From the NCBI RefSeq assembly GCF_020085105.1, contig NC_058053.1:17196388-17260387 (forward strand): a stretch of DNA of 64,000 nucleotides. Reading direction: 5' to 3'. Positions 33,200 to 44,987 of the stretch are shown here, in pieces; position 1 is the first letter of the stretch, and each line of letters starts with the position of its first letter. Both the position numbers and the translations under genes were made by a program. The stretch comes from Siniperca chuatsi. Its lineage: Eukaryota > Chordata > Actinopteri > Centrarchiformes > Sinipercidae. The notes beneath the pieces were generated by a model. That model was not told where the DNA came from. It did not search any database and was given only the letters and a program-made list of their open reading frames with translations.

Positions 33200-36100
33200 G
33201 TAGGTAATGGAGGGCAATACCACTAACATTTATGGTTAGCTAACACCATTGTTAAAAGTTCAAATAAGTAGCTAGCAAGGCCCGGTATCTTACAGTTACT
33301 TAACTTATACATACATTCTCTTTGTAGCTAACTAGCTGCTAGCTAGGTCAGTTGGCAATTTAAGCGACGATGTTCTATAACTAAAGATATACTGATAAAT
33401 CATAATAATGGACGGCGTGGAGACGAAGGAGCCAACGAAGCTTTCTTCCGAGTATGTTATTTTTCCATATTGGGACACCTCGGAGTATATTATCGAGTTT
33501 ATACCCATGTCAGTTGTTGCTGTTCAGATTATTTGTAGTCGGTTTAGCCTGTGGCTCGTTTCAGTTAACTGGTACATAGCATGGAAGTGCTGTCGCCATG
33601 GTTACCTGCTGTTATAACTTATACACTGATTTAGAATGGTGGTAAAACTGTTGATTGGAACGTCTAACAGGCAACTACCAGCCAATCAGAAATGAGTATC
33701 AAATAAGAGCTGAAATTACTGGTTGATTAATCGAGTAGTTAGTTGACAGAACATAAATGTGCTGATTTGATAAGTAATTATTCTGTTCAAGATCAATTTA
33801 TAGATTGATCATTAATAATTTCAGCTGTACAGTTTTTGTCACAATGCTTTCCTTTGTATTTATTATGTGACAAAAACTGTACAGCTGAACTTATTGGTCG
33901 TTAATTAAGTGATTAATCGTTTTTACTTTTTTTTTTCAAGCAAAATTACCTAACAAAATAAGCAATTTGAAGATGTTCCCTTGGGCTTAAGGACATTGTG
34001 ATTGGCATCTTTCTCAAATACCTGGCAGTTAATAGACAAAATGATTATTTAAATAATTGAGAAAATAATCAGCAGATTAAGTGACAGTGAGAAGCCAAAC
34101 ATTAGTCCCTATGCTCTGTTCATTGCAAAAGTTCATCCTGACATTTAAAATTTTTGGTACTTTCTTGGTTTGCATTTGCCAGAGTTTTTATCTGTTGCAG
34201 CTGTTATCCACATGTGCTCCATATAAAAAAAAAAAACTTGGAATCCCTTTTTATCAGTTGGGTCATAAAAATGACTGTAAACCCACTTTAGTCACACTTA
34301 ACTTGCTGTTCCACAGAGTCAGAGGAGCTGACCCACTTATTTAACTTTGCAACAATATTTGTAAAACTGTTTACAGTATCCATTACACAGTCACACCCAG
34401 GCAACCTGTAGCATTTTTGAAAGTGTCATTTAAATATGTAAATATTCAGGGCTGAAAACCTTCTATGTTATTGCTGGTTTATTATTATTATTATTATTTG
34501 TTGTCTGTCGCTTGGGCTAAAATTCCCGTGAGATGGAATGAGCTAGAAATACGAAACTTGGCCCAATAACTAGAAATGATGTGTATGTGCTTCCACAGAA
34601 ATATGAGCCCAATCAGCCACATGGTGACGTTGTAATTAAGGCCCAAAATGCAAGGTCCAGAATCAAAAGCTTTAAACTTCTAATGGTCTGTGTTGGCTCG
34701 AACCCCAGAATTGCTGCTTGCGGCTATATTTTGTCGTTGTTGTTATTGTTTTTATGGGTTTAATGGTATTTACCACTTTACCACCGCTTTTACGTCTATT
34801 TGTATGTGTCATGTTCATTTCCTGTCAGTTTATCCTGTAAACACCATGATTCATAGTGTGTGCAGGATAATTGCGCTATTCCAGTAACTATTCCAGACTG
34901 TTTTTAATTCTGTAAAGAAAATAAAAAGTATGGAGAAAGAACATGACTCATGACAAAAAATACAGTGCAGTTATTGTGTGCATTTAGCAGCAGCAGTCAG
35001 TTTAAGCTTTAGGAAGATGTATGTTTGCTGTTTTCTGTTAGAGTGGAAGATATTGACAGAAAAGGAGGTGCAGAAGAGGGGGAGCTATGAGAGCTATTTC
35101 TATCTTATCATTTAGTTTAAGAGTAGCATGTCACAGTGACCCACTGTCCCGGCCAAAGATCAAACATCTGAGCCTCTTCACTTTATCACAAACACACTAG
35201 TGTGGCTCATTCAGTAATGAATATTATATATTAATTTGAGGATATCCTGATTCTCTACATAGCCTACGTTTTTGCTGCCTGGAACTGGCCAATTGACAGG
35301 TATCAAACAGGACCATAGGCAAGTAATGTATTTTATAACAAGATATTTTTTCTTGAAATTAAAATTCACTATTAGTTTTATTATGCCAACAACTTCCATA
35401 TAATGGAAATACTATTTAAATACCCTTTAGACTGGTTGTTTGGCTTGAATTTCCTATAAAAAGATTTGAATTATTAATTCATTAAACAAGCACCAATGTT
35501 TAATTTCCTATAGTTTTATTTACATTACATTTAAAGTGAGACCAAATGTTGATAATGTTTCTGTCACAAAGAGGCTACAGTGATGGGTCAAATTATTAAG
35601 ATAATCCTTTATTGATCCTCCAGAGGAAAAATTCAGGTGTTACAGCAGCACAAAGACAGATAGAAGTACAGATACATCAAGAAACTTATAGCTGCTTCAG
35701 TTTCAGGGTCCTGGTATTGTGCATGCTGGCTCACTGTCACACTGTCATGACTTACTGGGACACTTGAACAGAATTAAGCCATCGTTTATGTTATTAGTAA
35801 CACCTGTGCTTTTCCTACTTTTCCATTTTGACAAGTCACAACATCTGCTGTAAAAAAGGCCTTTTTGCATGTAATTCCAATAACTTAGATTATTTTCACT
35901 TTGACATTAACAAGTTTTTCTCTTGGTCAGTGTCAAAAAGCATATTAATTGTGAATCAGAAAACACTAAGACATACAGTCTAAGCCTGGGTAAATACTAT
36001 AAAACTGTAAAACATGTATTTGCCATATGTCTTGATGTGTGTAGAGAAGAAACCTCAACCCTGTGTTTCATGGGTGGAATGACCCGGGAAAAAGGCTTAC

Positions 36101-38776
36101 ATTTTGCTTACTTGTGAAAATTGTGAGCTTTGTATTTTTTCCCAGATGCACACCATAACTCAACCACTCTCCAATATCTGGTGGCTGATTTGTGCCACTG
36201 TGTCAGTGAGGGTAGTAAGCAGACCCTGAATGTCTCAGTTCCCGTCACAGAGGGTGCTAGTCGGTGCTCAGCCACCAAGGACAGTATAATGGCTTCCTGT
36301 CTCGCAGTCGCTGTGTCATCAGTTCCAGCAGGCAGATGGCCTGACAGCTTACTTTCGCTGACCAGCCATCCATTACACTCTCCCTGTCTCTCTGTTTCAC
36401 TCGCAATTACCCCCTGTATACTCCATACCTCCATTAACCTACCAGGGTCCTTTTGTTGTCTTAATACAACAAATGTGCATGTACATATCAATTTAATTGT
36501 CTACTAAACTTGGAAGCAGTGGTTTTCTGGTCCTCACATATGTAATCAAGTTTATCTTTATCAAGAAAATAAATTAATACAGATGTAAATTTATTCCATG
36601 TATTACCTTTTCAAACGGACACTCTTGCTGTGAGTGGGTGATGCATAAATGTGCGTACTGTACAAAACATGTCCTAACGATCAGAGATCATTTTGGACTT
36701 CTTGCTGTATCTGTTCACCTCTGTCTTTCGTCTTTTTGATGATTTGTAAGCATGGCCCCACAAACAAATTTCAACACACAGAAACACAAGCGCATGCGCA
36801 CAAACTCTTCAGCGTGAACCCATGCACCTTTAGCTCCCCCTTGTGGTATGTATTAGTTTTAATCACTCAGCTTTCTTGACCAGAGAAATTCCCTCCTATA
36901 GCATTGTTACCTTTCATGTATAAACATGGCTACCTTGACTTTGACACTGCAGCAAATTTAAGTACAAACTGCAAATGTTGAAGCCAAACCTCTAAAAACC
37001 ATGCATTGGTAAATTATGGCCACAACCTTTTGTATTGAATAATATAGGATTATATACTGCAAAGTACTGTTTTTAAGTTTATCCTTTGACCCATCCTTCA
37101 GTCATGGGAGACTGTGAAAGACTCACCAAGATGTCAGTTGTACAAAATTATTAGCTAACTTCTAACCATGGTTGTCGACTATTAAGTACCTCACAGTAAA
37201 ATATCTTCCTCCCCCTGTGGCCTGTAAAGTTATGTGTTTTTCTTTTTTCAAACTCTAGTTTACATTAAAACAAACTGAATGTCTTGGCATCTGTTTAAGT
37301 CGCTTTACAGCCAAACCACAGTAATACAATCAAACAGGGCTTATTTGAATTGAACAGCATTAAGCATAATAGATGTGGGACTGTGGGACTGCGTGATATT
37401 ATACAGTACTTGAGTTAAACATAGCAAGTTTAATCTTTTCCTCTCTTTTTTCTGTTAGTCTGGAGCTGTTGTATCTGGGTGGAAACCTCATCTCAGCCAT
37501 TCCTCCAGAAGTGGCTAACCTGCCCTACCTCAGCTACCTGGTCCTATGTGACAACCGCATCCAAAGTGTCCCCCCGCAGCTCACCAGGTAACTACACATA
37601 CACCACCAGTATCTTTCCAGTGTAACCTGCAGTAAACAGTATCCTTAGAGATTACATAGAAGCTAAATGTGTATGTGCAATTGCCCTGCATGGATCTGAT
37701 TAATTGCACATTCCTGTAGTCATGTTTTGTAGGTGACAGCATTTCAAAGTGCCTCTCTGTCTCCCTTTAGGCTCCACTCGCTGCGATCTTTAAGTCTCCA
37801 CAACAACTTGCTCACCTACCTGCCGAGGGAGATCCTCTGCCTGGTGCACCTGCAAGAGCTCAGTCTCCGTGGCAACCCACTGGTGGTGCGCTTTGTCAAG
37901 GAGATGACCTATGACCCCCCATCACTGCTAGAGTTGGCAGGACGTACCGTTAAGAGCAGAAATATTCCCTACTACCCCTGTGACCTGCCCTCAAACCTGC
38001 TGCGCTACTTAGACCTGGCTAGCAAGTGCCCCAACCCCAAGTGTGCCGGTAAAACACTTTTTCACAGCATGTGAAGAAAATGCATGGATTGATGTTGAGT
38101 TGTTATGATTCTATGAAATATTAGGACTTTTCTTTATTTTATAAAATTCCACCAATATGTGATAACACATGGGTTCTCAAACTTTTTGGCTTGTGACTCC
38201 TTAAAATGAGGCATTGTCCACTTGTGACCCCTCTTTACCGGTTGCATGTGTCTACCAGTTGTGACCAATCCAAACAAAAACAGATTTTTCCCTTTGTTTT
38301 ATTTGAATACTTTTTAGAGGCCTGAAGAAGTAAAAAGTATCCATGATCTTTGATCTTGCAACTCCTTAATTTTGTCTTGTGTGGGGTCCCAATCCCCAGG
38401 TAATATATAACATATGTTGTTTTTTTTCCTTTACTGTTTCCTGCCTAATTGTACCGTCTTCCTTACATCTGAGTTTATGACATCGATTTAATGTATGAAT
38501 ATTGTTTCACAGAACAATACAAGTCACTGACCTGCCACTTGAACCTGGCTTTGTTTTTCCTGTCACTCTCAACTTTCTCCAGGTGTCTACTTTGATTCAT
38601 GTGTGCGCCAGATCAAATTTGTAGACTTCTGTGGAAAGTACCGGCTGCCCCTCATGCACTACCTGTGCTCCCCAGAGTGCACCTCTCCCTGCAGCTCCAA
38701 CCCCCAGAGCGACGCAGAGTCGGAGGACGAGAGCAGTGTGCCCGCTTACCGCCTGCAGAGGGTGCTCCTGGGATAG
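32742..38776 (+). CDS. lrrc58: Leucine-rich repeat-containing protein 58
   Basis: Intracellular LRR protein; four exons 32742-33199, 37459-37587, 37771-38048, 38583-38776, all in phase, giving 352 residues (human about 371). Residues about 40-230 are LRRs with repeated LxxLxLxxNxL patterns (LEFLDISNNGLSAI, LEVLNFSGNRFEEIP, LQSLSLGGNRLKSIP, LELLYLGGNLISAIP, LRSLSLHNNLLTYLP). A Cys-rich C-terminal part follows (CPNPKCAG, then CVRQIKFVDFCGKYRLP and CSPECTSPC), ending in an acidic Ser-rich segment and YRLQRVLLG. There is no signal peptide or membrane segment. Identity rests on this architecture plus its place between fstl1 and gpr156, as in human. The Cys-rich tail could bind metal or a partner; that is inference. 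Confidence 0.95.
33722..34085. repeat. Repeat family C, copy in lrrc58 intron 1
   Basis: Starts near GGTTGATTAATCGAGTAGTT and ends near GAAAATAATCAGCAGATTAA. Interior words AGTGATTAATCG and CAAGCAAAATTACC match the family C pieces at 12.4 and 13.3 kb. Confidence 0.6.
33820..33889. repeat. Perfect inverted repeat (24-bp arms, 22-nt loop)
   Basis: Arms 33820-33843 and 33866-33889 are exact reverse complements with core AGCTGTACAGTTTTTGTCAC. Lies inside a family C copy in lrrc58 intron 1. Confidence 0.9.
34495..34735. repeat. Interspersed repeat in lrrc58 intron 1
   Basis: The right end, TGGCTCGAACCCCAGAATTG followed by CTGCTTGCGGCTATATTTT, resembles the conserved end of a widespread fish repeat. 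The 60-residue reading frame over it is not a gene. Family name unknown. Confidence 0.45.
35600..35680. repeat. Short interspersed repeat fragment
   Basis: CCTTTATTGATCCTCCAGAG followed by GAAAAATTCAGGTGTTACAG resembles the 3' end of a common teleost retroposon. Recognition is by memory only. Confidence 0.4.
37459..37587 (+). CDS. lrrc58: lrrc58 exon 2
   Basis: Codes two LRR units, LELLYLGGNLISAIPPEVAN and YLVLCDNRIQSVPPQLT; acceptor GTTAG, donor GTAACT. Confidence 0.93.
37771..38048 (+). CDS. lrrc58: lrrc58 exon 3
   Basis: Codes the last LRRs and the start of the Cys-rich region. Acceptor CCTTTAG, donor GTAAAA. Confidence 0.93.
38583..38776 (+). CDS. lrrc58: lrrc58 exon 4
   Basis: Acceptor TTTCTCCAG; codes the conserved Cys-rich C-terminus and ends in TAG. 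Confidence 0.93.
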
Positions 38777-40434
38777 TACGACATAGAGGAGCCTCTCACC
38801 CTCTGGCCAAGCCCGGCCCTCTCATTCTGTCACTGTGTTCAACATTTATACAGAGATGAACTTGGCTGTCAGACTTTACTACACATAAACACACATACCC
38901 ACACACACACAAACACCAATACCGTTTTACAGACAGCCTAAGTGGCTGTATATAACGCACAGAATGTGAGACAGCGGTCCTTCCTACTGTAGCCCTGAAC
39001 ACATTTTTTTGGAAAGGAATCTGTTCCCTGTCTCTCCACACATCACTCTACATAACATGAGTCAAGGAAACCTCATATTTCCCATGTAGCCATGCAAATC
39101 CACTGTCTGTCAGTCATGACTCCATGAAAGTGCTGGTCTCATGGTCGAACATAGGAGAGTAGTAAAACTCAATGAAGACTGAAGGAGTAGCAGGATTCTT
39201 TTCCTTTTCAGGGAAACATACTTTATCTTTCATACGATACATGGTGCTTTTTATTAGCTACAGCACATTATTCTGCATTTTCTGAAAGTTTGGATATGAA
39301 CAATGTGGTTTTTGTCCAACTGCTAGTGACACACAAGCCAGGTTTCATTTAAATTTCTCTTACTAGGTGAGCATCAATGCTGCTATGCCAACTATGAAAA
39401 AAGTCTGGGATTTTTGAAGTATGTCACAGAAACATTAGTTTTATGCTACAGTATGCTAAATTGATTGAGTAGATGTGTGAGATGGCCTTATTTACACTGT
39501 GTGTGGTCCTGCTGGGCGAAGGTTTTGTACAGTAAAGCTGTCCCACACAATATCAAAAGATCAAGGTTTATCTGTTTTTGTTAGCACCGTGGTCATTGCA
39601 CACCAGCCTTGAAAAACTAGTTGTTTTAAATTAACCCAGAGTATGAGATATGTGAGTATGTGGAAGAAAGCTTGTCCAGGCGTACTCACAGGAAGTGGAT
39701 GTAGGGTGGACCCGGGAAAACCATTCACTGTGCTAGCACAGAAACAATAGCTATTCAGCAAAACACAGTAGCAGCCTTCATGTTTATGTTGAGGGCTGTC
39801 TGTTTTCTCTGGGCTTAAGAATATAGATGTGTGTGAATGGAGGATCAGAGAGAGTTATCTTCTGAATTGATTTTTTATGAGACAGAAACTCCTACATTTC
39901 TAACAGGAAACCACTTCTTTTCCTGATTACATCTCTGCTTCATCTCCCTGCTTGTTTGGAAGGCCGGGAGATTTTATAGCCTCCCAGTTTGTGTCCATGA
40001 GTGAGGAGGAAAAACTCCCCATGGCTTCACATTAGACTTGTGTTTAGAAAACAGAAGACCTCTCCTCTGTTACAGTAACACCTATACCAGAGTATTTTAT
40101 AATGGCGACTTCTAACACAGTGAAACAGAATATGAAGAAATGTGATATATGCACCCGGAAATGTGACAAGATTAACATTATGAATTATAAAGTCCTGTTT
40201 TTGAGTGATTTTTGTACTCATCAGCTTAACAACAGTAAAGAGACAAAGTAACCTTTTTATAACAAAATGAACTGCTTTTATAGAAATCTGTTTTCAAATG
40301 TTTAAATACTACATATTTAAATGACCTGCAGAATAGATGGCACTTAAACAGAAAATATATTGAGATATATTAATTGTATTTACTTGTAACCCCTTCAGAT
40401 AATGTAAGTAGACTGTACAGAATATCATTACAAT

Positions 40435-40440
40435 AATAAA
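40435..40440 (+). terminator. lrrc58: Probable lrrc58 polyadenylation signal
   Basis: AATAAA followed by a GT-rich stretch (AATGTGTTTGTATTGTG). It would give a 3' UTR of about 1.7 kb. Earlier sites cannot be excluded. Confidence 0.5.
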
Positions 40441-43400
40441 GACTGATTGTAATAGCTTTCAAATGTGTTTGTATTGTGACCTTTTGTGATTCGATTTGTG
40501 AGTTTATCTAGAACAACGGCTTGGAGAATGTATAAAACATTTTCATTATACTGTTTTACCTTTTTAAATTTCTTTTAAGTTGCTAAAAGGCAAGATATTT
40601 ATACATAGAATGTGTTTTTTTTTGTGCACAAAAGATGCACAACAACCATAGGGAGAATTTGAAGTGTGTGTTTTTGTGTGTATGTTGACACGAACCAATC
40701 CAACCATTTTGTAGTTTGAATGTGTCCAGGTTTCATTTGCATATGAAGGTGAGTTAATTCTCGAGGCTGAATACTGAAAGACCTTTTCTGTAACCCAGAA
40801 CCAAGAGATGCCAGGATGAGTGCATTCTGCCTCGCACAATCTGCTAATCCTTTAACATCACCTGCCAAGAGCCATTTACTACTTTGTTTCCTCTTCTCTC
40901 GTCTCTTTTCACACTTTCTGTTCCTATCTCAGCGCCTCATTTAATTTCTTTTCACCTCACTGTTTCTTTCAGCCTGGCTGGCAAGAGTGATGTTTTGAGT
41001 TTCACATATTTTGTTTGTTTTGAATGGTCTTTGACCAAGTCACAGCTGGGTTTTAGTGTTTTTGCAGTGTTTCTTTTCCCCTTTTTTCCCCCCACTATCT
41101 TTCAAAAACACAAGTGCACATAGGACCCATCTACCAACAGCAAGTACCTAGGAAACTCTCTAGCACATTGTGTGGAGTTCTGTTACACCTAAGCCTTGTG
41201 TGCAGTGCACATGCGCTCACACTCTGCATGCTTTGAATGTTAGAGAAGAGGATGCTGTCACAAATGCAACCTGAGATGCAACTGTGATGCAACCACGGTG
41301 AAGTGGAAGCGATGAGCTGTGACTGGCAGATGAGGAGAGTAGCTGTCACCAACTCTCAGGAGTAAAGTCAGCTTCGGTTGAGGTCACACTGAAAGTCATA
41401 CAAAATAAAATGAGTCTTGAATTTGGGCGTTGAAAAGTAGGATTTGAAGTGGGATTGATCAAAAAGAAGGAAGAAGCTGCCTCTGTTTTAGCCGTCTGCA
41501 ACTCTGCAAGGTAAATGTGTGTCTCTGTGTGGCCATATTTCTCATAAGTCTTGTTGGCATTGTCGTATGTGAGGATTAATTCCATCTAAATTTTTTTTTT
41601 TTTGGTTGCTGAATTTCATGGGGGCACCAGTCTCTTGACAGTGACTGTGAACAATACATACAGTATTGCAGGTGATCAAAAGATCAAAGAGTAAAGTGCT
41701 TTGACATACGGGGCGTTTGATACTCTAAGCCTCTTATCGCCCTCAGTCAGAAGCATACCAACTCATATCAGCTCACAGTATAGCCAGTGTGCATTAACAG
41801 GCATGCCAGACCTCAAACATGACGAGTTTCAAATTTACACTCAGCTGAGCCTTTACACACGACAGCCACACACTGCAGACACCCTCACAACAATCAGACG
41901 TTGTCTTCAGAGTTACACTGCTAATCCTAAAAGGAGAACGTCTGGTTGGAGCCCACAGCAAGGGGGAGGAGGTGGAGGTGATTACAGGGGAAAGAAAGCA
42001 AGTGGTGGGCGAATAATCATCCACTGCAATGTAACAATGTTTGATTGCTATGGTGAATAATTTGAAACTTCACTCTTCCCTTTTCTTTTCCTCTATCATG
42101 TATGCTGTCACTGTCACTCTTGACCCTACACCATTCATCTCCACAGTAAGAAAAGGTTCCTCCAGCTGTTCAGAATATGCAAAGTAACCATGATGTAATA
42201 GTGTAACAACATCAAATTATCACATGAACCTGTGATTGTGCCTCATGAAAGGTGTAACTTTTTTAAAGATCATTTTTGGACATTTTTATATTTAATGTAT
42301 AGTGATAGTAAAGAGGCAGACAAGATGTGGGGAGAGAAAGAGGGGGATGACCAGCTAGAAATTGAACCCGAGATGTTGCAGTTTATATATGACGTGTCTT
42401 AGTCCCTGGACCTCTGTGACACCCAGGTTGTAAAAAACAAAATTTGAAATTGTAACTCAACTTTTCCCTGAGCTTTCAACTGCAGTCTTCCTCTGCTTTT
42501 CCCGGAAGTTTAATTGCATCTCTTCGTTCAATTGTCATGGAGATGACACATCAAACTCCATCCATTGAGGAAAACTGCAAAAAGCAGTTGAAAGCTGTGG
42601 GAAAAGCTTGTAAGTGGACCTTGATTTAAGAATTTTTTTATTTTTTGTCAAACTACTGTTGAAAGTTCTCAAAAAAGTAAGTAAGAGCACCATGAGTTAG
42701 GTTTTTTACTGTTAACTTTAAAGTCATTGTTAAACTTTTGAAAAATTTAAAAATGCAAAGGTTTACTGTCACATTGTTAGTAGATATTATTATTACAACT
42801 TCAATTTAAATACTTTAAAGCTGCTAGTTTGCCATATTCATAATATCAATATGTCAATGTGTCTACAGCTTGTTGCAGTGCCTCCAAGTGGCCAAAAACT
42901 CAACTAAAGCAGGTTTAAGTAAATTATTATTATATGTTATAAATTGTGGTGTAATATGCTAAACTGCATATGAGCTTATTTCAACATCAGCAGCCTTTTC
43001 AACTCATTCACAGGCTCACCTATTATACTGTATTATCTGGCAGGCATTTTTGAAAATAGAGTGAGTAAACTGATGTGTTCCCCCATATGTTTATCATAAT
43101 CACTGCTTTCAGTAGAAACACCATGGACATGACTGGAGCCTGCTGGGGCTTTGATCCAGCGCTGCTAATCCAGGTCCATAGCAACACTGCAGGGGGAGCA
43201 GCAGCGTTCCAGAGAAGGATTTTTCTTTGGGTATGTTAGTGGGCAAACCTGGACATGTCACAGGGGAGCGTCCAGGCTCTGGCAAGGACAGTGTAGGGCT
43301 GGAAGGGGTTGGTGATGTTTCACACACAGAACAATGCATTTACACCCACACGGTCTCAAATACTACAGCTGCAGATGCTTCCATGTCAGGAAACGCTGGT

Positions 43401-44363
43401 GTTGCCTGTCAGGAGTGGTTCAACAGGAAATAGTGTGTCACTGGTTGAAAAGCTTTGCTTGTTATTTATTTTGGTTGGTGGACTTCCAGCTGATACATGT
43501 GCACAATATGATAGTCCAGAAAAAGATGCAGACTGTTAGTGGCACCTGTATTTGGTAATTATAACATGTTAATGTTAAAATCGCTCCCTGGTAACCTCAG
43601 TAGAACGACATGTGTCATGTTTCTTCCAGTTCACCCTGCCTGCCAGCTTCTCCTCTTTGACTCCTGCTTTTTGAATAACAGCCTCGTGTCTTCAGATGAA
43701 ATATTCAAGCTCCTAGTAATCTGACCATCGGTGCAGTCCACCTGCTGCTGGTGCAGTCTATCTTGAACCTGATCTTGAGGGAAACCTGAGAGTGATTGCC
43801 ATGCTTTGGGTGTAACAAAGCTGGCAACAGTGTTCCAGTCCTTCAATGGGGTGCTAACGTGGTGTCATTTGATCTGAACGCACAAGTGAAAATGTTGAGT
43901 TTACAGGCTAGCTTCAGGTAGCTTCAGTTTTGAAAAACTTTTTTGCATACTGCTGAACCCTCTCACTGGGCTTAAACCCAGTTATATGGGGTTATGATTT
44001 AGACCTTCAAACACATAATATGATAAATCTTCTTTTAGAGAACAGGGAGCTCAGAGGATTGGCAGACAGTTTTCCTCCAGTGATGAAAAAAGCACACCAT
44101 GCTGGCTTTTATCGCCAAAAACTGGAATTTGTGCAAAAGTCAAACCTGATAGAAAGCATGATTTGTGACTCTTTATAGGTGAAACTTATGGTTGACTATA
44201 ATGTGAACCTCCAGATTTTGAAAATAAGATTTATTGTAGTGTTTTAATGCCTAAAGGATTTTGGGTTTAAGCCCAGGGAGAAGCTCCACATTTTTTTCAA
44301 AACCGAACCCTTAAAAGCGAGGAAACAGCATTTTAGTACAATCTGAACTGCACCCAGGTGAAA

Positions 44364-44370
<7 letters not shown>

Positions 44371-44409
<39 letters not shown>
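44371..44409. repeat. (GT)n microsatellite
   Basis: About 19 GT units. Confidence 0.95.
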
Positions 44410-44411
<2 letters not shown>

Positions 44412-44910
44412 TGACTGAATGGTCTCTGCTCCCCACTTACAGCTGTTAGTGGTGATGACACTCCCTCATCAGGAATGACCTTGTGTGTAGGCTCACACTG
44501 TAAATCTCTGTGACGTCTTAATAACACCTTTATGCCTCTTATGGCTGGTGGAACAAATGCAGAAATATGTCTGCTGGCTCACTGCACTCAGAGAGAAGCT
44601 CTTTTTTTGTCTTTTGATGTGATTTACCAGCCAGCAAGTATTTTGACAATCTCTCTGCCATCTCTAATGGAAAAAAAAAACAGAATAGAGATGATGTGTG
44701 TTTATCTTTCCATTAATACAAGTTCTGTTATTCAGTGTATTTATTTGCACTGTGGACACAGTGTGCCGCCCTGTCCCATATGCCACCCAGTCCCCTGGGG
44801 CTCCTGCAACATGCTGCACCCACAATGCCACAACCGTCCTGCACCACATGGGTCACATCACATTCACACCCATTTGGTGGGCAGTTGGAGCTGGAAAGCT
44901 TACAAAAGAG

Positions 44911-44942
44911 AGTGTGAGAGAGCGAGAGGGAGAGAGAGCGCG

Positions 44943-44986
<44 letters not shown>
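44911..44986. repeat. Compound (GA)n-(CG)n-(CA)n tract
   Basis: AGAGAGCGAGAGGGAGAGAG runs into CGCGCGCGCGCG and then about 18 CA units. Confidence 0.95.

Positions 44987-44987
<1 letters not shown>

Noticed and set aside
36108-36507. Opposite-strand frames of about 125 codons each over the same DNA
   Set aside because: Both are inside lrrc58 intron 1, have no splice or domain support, and overlap each other. Neither looks like a known protein.
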